From assembly GCA_017399445.1 (NCBI GenBank), contig JAFQCM010000116.1, forward strand, positions 1-44,754: a DNA stretch of 44,754 nucleotides. The letters are read 5' to 3'. The DNA comes from Lachnospiraceae bacterium. GTDB lineage: Bacteria; Bacillota; Clostridia; Lachnospirales; Lachnospiraceae. Below, in pieces: positions 41,399 through 44,754 of this stretch. Every line of letters begins with the position of its first letter. The first letter of the stretch is position 1. The notes under the pieces were generated by a model. It was not told where the DNA came from, ran no database searches, and worked only from the letters and a program-made list of their open reading frames with translations. The translations under genes and the position numbers were made by a program.

Positions 41399-41421
41399 GA
41401 GTTCCTTTCCTAATATATACT
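41393..41421 (+). promoter_or_regulatory. tgt promoter sharing its -35 with the aroC promoter
   Basis: TTGCAA (41393-41398), 17-nt spacer, TATACT (41416-41421). The leader to tgt would be about 115 nt, in which I see no riboswitch. Confidence 0.6.
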
Positions 41422-41543
41422 GTATTATGGCGAAAAAACAGTAGGTAAAAGTCTGAAAAGATATATCAAAAGCTATTGATGAAGAATTTTTCTGAAAAAA
41501 GAAAAAATAAAGTATGAGATGAAAAAGAAAAAGAGGATGAAAC

Positions 41544-42671
41544 ATGTATGAGTTACTAAAAAAAGATGGAAATGCAAAAAGAGGTCAGTTCCATACCGTA
41601 CATGGTGTCATTGAAACACCGGTATTTATGAATGTGGGAACTGCTGCTGCAATTAAAGGTGCTGTATCAACAGAAGATTTACAACAATTAAAAACGCAAG
41701 TAGAATTATCCAATACCTATCATCTTCATGTAAGACCGGGAGATAAGGTAGTAAAAGCCATGGGTGGTCTTCATAAGTTTATGGTTTGGGATAAACCAAT
41801 TTTAACAGACTCTGGCGGTTTTCAAGTGTTTTCTCTGGCAAGTCTGCGTAAAATCAAAGAAGAGGGAGTGTTTTTCCAATCCCATGTAGATGGTCGAAAA
41901 ATTTTCATGGGACCGGAAGAAAGTATGCAGATTCAGTCAAATCTGGCATCTACTATAGCAATGGCATTTGATGAGTGTCCGCCAAGTCTGGAATCCAGAA
42001 CTTATATGGAAAATTCTGTAGCAAGAACCACCAGATGGTTAGAACGCTGTAAAAAAGAAATGAACCGTTTAAACAGCTTAGAAGATACTATAAACAAACA
42101 GCAGATGCTTTTCGGAATTAACCAGGGTGGTTGTTTTGAAGATATTCGTATTGACCACGCAAAGCGTATCAGCGAAATGGAACTAGACGGTTATGCAATT
42201 GGCGGATTAGCAGTAGGAGAGTCTCATGCAGATATGTATCGTACCATTGAAGCAGTGGTTCCATATTTGCCGGACGAAAAACCTACCTATTTAATGGGGG
42301 TTGGAACACCTGCAAATATTTTAGAAGCAGTAGAAAGAGGAGTGGACTTTTTCGATTGTGTTTATCCAAGCAGAAATGGAAGACATGGACATGTATACAC
42401 TAACCATGGAAAATTGAATTTATTTAATGCCAAGTATGAGTTAGATGACAAGCCGATTGAAGAGGGTTGCGGCTGTCCGGCATGTCAGAAATACAGCAGG
42501 GCATATATCAGACATCTTTTAAAAGCAAAAGAAATGCTGGGAATGCGTCTTTGCGTAATGCATAATCTTTACTTCTATAATAATATGATGGAAGAAATCA
42601 GAAATGCTATTGAGCAGGGCTGTTTTGCAGAATATAAGAAGAAAAAATTAGAAGGTATGGAAAAAGGCTAA
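41544..42671 (+). CDS. tgt: Queuine tRNA-ribosyltransferase
   Basis: Exchanges guanine-34 for the queuine precursor preQ1 in tRNAs with GUN anticodons. The 375-residue protein has substrate motif TDSGGFQVFSL (Asp89), GGLAVGES, YLMGVGTP, GVDFFDCVYPSRNGRHG carrying the covalent-catalysis Asp region (about 266-278), and the zinc site CGCPACQKYSRAYIRHL. Sequence and length are typical of the bacterial enzyme. A GAGGATG-like site lies just upstream of the ATG. It is followed by yajC, as in many bacteria (tgt-yajC-secDF), but secD and secF are not found after yajC here. Confidence 0.96.
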   Translation: MYELLKKDGNAKRGQFHTVHGVIETPVFMNVGTAAAIKGAVSTEDLQQLKTQVELSNTYHLHVRPGDKVVKAMGGLHKFMVWDKPILTDSGGFQVFSLASLRKIKEEGVFFQSHVDGRKIFMGPEESMQIQSNLASTIAMAFDECPPSLESRTYMENSVARTTRWLERCKKEMNRLNSLEDTINKQQMLFGINQGGCFEDIRIDHAKRISEMELDGYAIGGLAVGESHADMYRTIEAVVPYLPDEKPTYLMGVGTPANILEAVERGVDFFDCVYPSRNGRHGHVYTNHGKLNLFNAKYELDDKPIEEGCGCPACQKYSRAYIRHLLKAKEMLGMRLCVMHNLYFYNNMMEEIRNAIEQGCFAEYKKKKLEGMEKG

Positions 42672-42698
42672 TTATTCCATAAAATTTTAATAAAGTAC

Positions 42699-42727
42699 TT
42701 GATGAAACCTAGTGGTTTGTGTAGAAT
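42699..42727 (+). promoter_or_regulatory. Probable promoter for yajC
   Basis: TTGATG (42699-42704), 17-nt spacer, TAGAAT (42722-42727), in the gap between tgt and yajC. Confidence 0.55.
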
Positions 42728-42788
42728 AAAAAGGTACGTTTTTACGTGAAATAATATAGAATTTAATATATTGACAGGAGGAAAAGTC

Positions 42789-43106
42789 ATGCAGTTAGTT
42801 TTAGGAACCGCACAGAGTGGTGGTACATCAATGACATTATTTATGGTAGTGTATATTGTGATAATTATAGGTGTTATGTATTTCATCACCATTCGTCCAC
42901 AGAAAAAGGAACAGAAAAGATTAAATTTAATGCTTTCAGAGTTAGGAGTAGGCGACAGTGTACTCACTACCAGTGGATTTTATGGTATTGTTATTGATAT
43001 TACAGATGACACTGTAATTGTAGAATTTGGTAATAATAAAAACTGCCGTATTCCTATGAAGAAGGAGGCAATTGTTCAGGTGGAAAAAGCCGGAGCAGCC
43101 GAATAA
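42789..43106 (+). CDS. yajC: Preprotein translocase accessory subunit YajC
   Basis: A 105-residue single-pass membrane protein of the SecDF-YajC complex. ATG 42789 follows AGGAGG (about 42777-42782). The membrane helix is at about 15-34, followed by the family motif IRPQKKEQKR and a small beta-rich domain (GDSVLTTSGFYGIV). It ends with a strong terminator, so secDF is not co-transcribed from here. Confidence 0.95.
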   Translation: MQLVLGTAQSGGTSMTLFMVVYIVIIIGVMYFITIRPQKKEQKRLNLMLSELGVGDSVLTTSGFYGIVIDITDDTVIVEFGNNKNCRIPMKKEAIVQVEKAGAAE

Positions 43107-43128
43107 GCAGAAACGGTAAGACAAAGAG

Positions 43129-43184
43129 AAAAAAACGCTATCTTATGGGTGATGGTTGGTCACTTATAAGGTGGCGTTTTTTTT
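43129..43184 (+). terminator. Strong intrinsic terminator after yajC
   Basis: A 23-bp imperfect stem (43130-43152 with 43160-43182) with G-U pairs, 7-nt loop, and a long T-run. The stretch 43185-43359 after it holds no gene that I can see. Confidence 0.92.
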
Positions 43185-43359
43185 GGAAAGATTCAATGGA
43201 TTTGAGAAGGCACAATTGAAAGAAATATTGGAATTCCTATTACAAAGTTTATAGCAGATTTTATGTAGCCGGCATTTATAGCTAATACAGCAAGTGTCAA
43301 GCATATGAGTGAACAGCAATGTATATATAACAATTCTTATAGAAAATTCCATAACTGTA

Positions 43360-43388
43360 TTGACAGGAAAAAATTGGTATGGTAATAT
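43360..43388 (+). promoter_or_regulatory. Strong extended -10 promoter of the padR operon
   Basis: TTGACA (43360-43365), 17-nt spacer, TAATAT (43383-43388) preceded by TGG. The -10 overlaps the first ATGTC repeat. Confidence 0.78.
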
Positions 43389-43451
43389 GTCACTACAAGA
43401 TATGTCGAGTAACGACATGTCGAATTAAAATATAACAGACTATGACATGTC
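43387..43451. promoter_or_regulatory. Phased ATGTC operator array over the padR promoter
   Basis: ATGTC occurs at 43387, 43402, 43417 and 43447, i.e. steps of exactly 15, 15 and 30 bp. ATGTCG-N5-CGACAT (43402-43418) is a perfect inverted repeat and GACATGTC recurs at 43414 and 43444. ATGT...ACAT dyads are the usual kind of PadR-family operator, so self-repression is likely. Confidence 0.72.
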
Positions 43452-43496
43452 GTGAGACAATAGGAAAAACAATAAGAAAAATAAGTTGGTGATGGA

Positions 43497-43832
43497 ATGG
43501 AGAAGAATTTAATAAAAAAGTATATACCTATGACAGAAACCACATATTACACCCTTTTGGCTGTAATTGAAGCAAGACATGGATATGCAATTATGCAGTT
43601 TGTAAGCAGTCTTACCGAAGAACGGATTAAGCTGGGAACAGGAACACTGTATACCATGGTAGGGAGACTTACTGCTGATGGTTTGATTTCTATTGTAGAA
43701 AATGATAGTGGAAAGAAAACATATCAGATTACAGAAACAGGCATGACGCTTTTGAAAATGGAAACGGAAAGGCTTGGAGCACAATTAGAGAACGGTGTAA
43801 GTGTGTTGGGTAAGGGGGATGAAAATGAGTAA
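43497..43832 (+). CDS. PadR-family transcriptional regulator
   Basis: A 111-residue winged-helix regulator. The pattern ETTYYTLLAVIEARHGYAIM, then LGTGTLYTMVGRLTADGLI and YQITETGMTLL, is the PadR DNA-binding domain; the C-terminal helix (about 85-105) would dimerise. I take ATG 43497 with a weak GGTGATGG site. The promoter upstream carries dyad repeats suited to autorepression. It overlaps the next gene by eight bases, a common PadR-DUF2812 pairing. Ligand unknown. Confidence 0.9.
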   Translation: MEKNLIKKYIPMTETTYYTLLAVIEARHGYAIMQFVSSLTEERIKLGTGTLYTMVGRLTADGLISIVENDSGKKTYQITETGMTLLKMETERLGAQLENGVSVLGKGDENE

Positions 43833-44754
43833 GTTACATAAGAAGTTTAAGGTGTTTGTGAAAATTACTAAAGAGCGTGACTGGTTGGAAGAAATGGCTT
43901 TGAAAGGGTATATGTTGGAAGATATTAAGTTTGGAATGCTTTATTATTTTAGAAAAGATACTCCAAAGCATATGTTATATGAAATGGATCGATTCAATTT
44001 AGGCAAGAATCCTACTAGAGAAGAAATGCTTGCTAAGAAAAACTTCATCGAAATGGCAACAGAATCCGGATGGCGGGAAGTAACTCATGATGAAAGTCTG
44101 AATTATTATTTTACAAAAGAATATGAAGAAGATGGGTTTAATGAGTTATATAATGATGAAGAATCTTTGCAAGTGAGAGCGGATAAATTCAAAAAGCTGT
44201 ATACAGATATGGGTGTCTTGTTAGTGAAATTAATGTTTGGAGTAGGATTCTTTACGTTTTTAGAAAATTTACTTATGATAAAGCTTGGAGAATATACAAA
44301 TGTAGAGAAAAACTTTTTGATATTTGGAGTAGGGTACGAAACATTTAGTGCTTTTGTAGCATGGATACATTTTAAATTTGCAGATATGTATTATAAAGAA
44401 ATGAAAATGTCAAGAGAAGAAGCAAAAAAGCAAAAAGAAAAGAAGCGAAAAACAGAAATTCGCCTGCTTTTGACTACAAAAGGATTGCAAAAGTATTTAA
44501 GAAAACATGCTGCGAAAGGCGAAAAGTTAGTTTCTATGAGAATGGTTAGATATACTTTTGAAAAAGTAGAAAATACAGCAGTAGACTTTGTGCTGGACAC
44601 CAAAGGTATGGTAAATGAACGAAGGAAAAGAGAAGGAATGAAACGATTGTCAGATAGCAAGGACTGGAACCTTATGGGAAATGACTGGCAGGCAGAAAGT
44701 ATTGCTTATGCAGAAAGTTACGGGCTGGAATGTTTATGTGCTTATGATAACCGG
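43825..44754 (+). CDS. DUF2812-type membrane protein, 3' end missing
   Basis: Open from ATG 43825 to the window edge (310 codons, no stop), so it is partial. The start overlaps the end of padR (ATGAGTAA), implying translational coupling. The N-terminal region (FKVFVKITKERDWLEEMALKG) is typical of DUF2812 proteins, which are often encoded beside PadR regulators. About residues 130-190 contain two hydrophobic segments (LLVKLMFGVGFFTFLENLLM and FLIFGVGYETFSAFVAWI), followed by a basic stretch. A second region at about 212-310 repeats the pattern of the first (KYLRKHAAKGEKL, then YTFEKV, DWQAESIAYAESYG), suggesting an internal duplication. Function unknown. Confidence 0.82.
   Translation, partial: MSKLHKKFKVFVKITKERDWLEEMALKGYMLEDIKFGMLYYFRKDTPKHMLYEMDRFNLGKNPTREEMLAKKNFIEMATESGWREVTHDESLNYYFTKEYEEDGFNELYNDEESLQVRADKFKKLYTDMGVLLVKLMFGVGFFTFLENLLMIKLGEYTNVEKNFLIFGVGYETFSAFVAWIHFKFADMYYKEMKMSREEAKKQKEKKRKTEIRLLLTTKGLQKYLRKHAAKGEKLVSMRMVRYTFEKVENTAVDFVLDTKGMVNERRKREGMKRLSDSKDWNLMGNDWQAESIAYAESYGLECLCAYDNR

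Noticed and set aside
43185..43359. Possible small gene in the gap after yajC
   Set aside because: No frame of useful length with a ribosome binding site on either strand.
43387..43451. Short CRISPR-like array before padR
   Set aside because: The repeat units are only 5-8 bp with 15-bp periods, no spacers of normal size and no cas genes. The pattern suits regulator binding.

Overview
The window reads as chromosome of a low-GC, spore-forming, anaerobic Gram-positive bacterium, most likely a gut Clostridia of the Lachnospiraceae type. Supporting signs are an alpha/beta-type small acid-soluble spore protein, a monomeric [FeFe] hydrogenase, diaminopimelate dehydrogenase, strong AGGAGG-type ribosome binding sites, AT-rich intergenic DNA with clear TTGACA/TATAAT promoters, and large secreted Ig-like-domain proteins. 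This assignment is an inference from gene content; no rRNA or tRNA gene is present. I see no insertion sequence, phage gene, CRISPR array or replication origin.

Layout. Positions 1-14177 are mostly metabolism and housekeeping: the end of an alpha/beta hydrolase, aspartate kinase, citrate synthase, an orphan hybrid sensor kinase, a two-gene heterodimeric ABC exporter, an [FeFe] hydrogenase followed by a YqeG-type HAD phosphatase, elongation factor P and shikimate dehydrogenase. Positions 14180-38588 are one large type IV pilus (T4P)-like locus: small membrane protein, PilB-like ATPase, PilC-like platform protein, two pilins, prepilin peptidase, a PilM-PilN fusion, a PilO-like protein, four minor-pilin-like proteins (PilV/GspI, PilX/GspK, FimT/GspH and PilW/GspJ types), a 1979-residue secreted protein and a 1427-residue Ig-like secreted protein. 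Positions 38600-44754 return to ordinary genes: SASP, ddh, divergent aroC and tgt, yajC, and a PadR-DUF2812 pair that runs off the window.

The most interesting part is the pilus locus. After the core assembly genes come four minor pilins in the same operon, then a giant secreted protein with no prepilin leader. The order resembles Gram-negative pilV-W-X-Y1 clusters, where PilY1 is the tip adhesin. The giant protein has three similar Rossmann-like modules, two blocks of Thr/Pro/Glu repeats and, between modules 2 and 3, a segment resembling a CBM25/26-type starch-binding module. I infer a pilus with a tip-borne carbohydrate-binding adhesin, possibly for dietary starch. No PilT-type retraction ATPase and no secretin lie in the locus.

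Regulatory DNA also contains notable patterns: a divergent aroC/tgt promoter pair sharing one palindromic -35 hexamer, phased ATGTC repeats over the padR promoter, a long inverted repeat spanning the hydrogenase -10 region, and a perfect-hexamer promoter running straight into a terminator hairpin between the sensor kinase and the ABC exporter.
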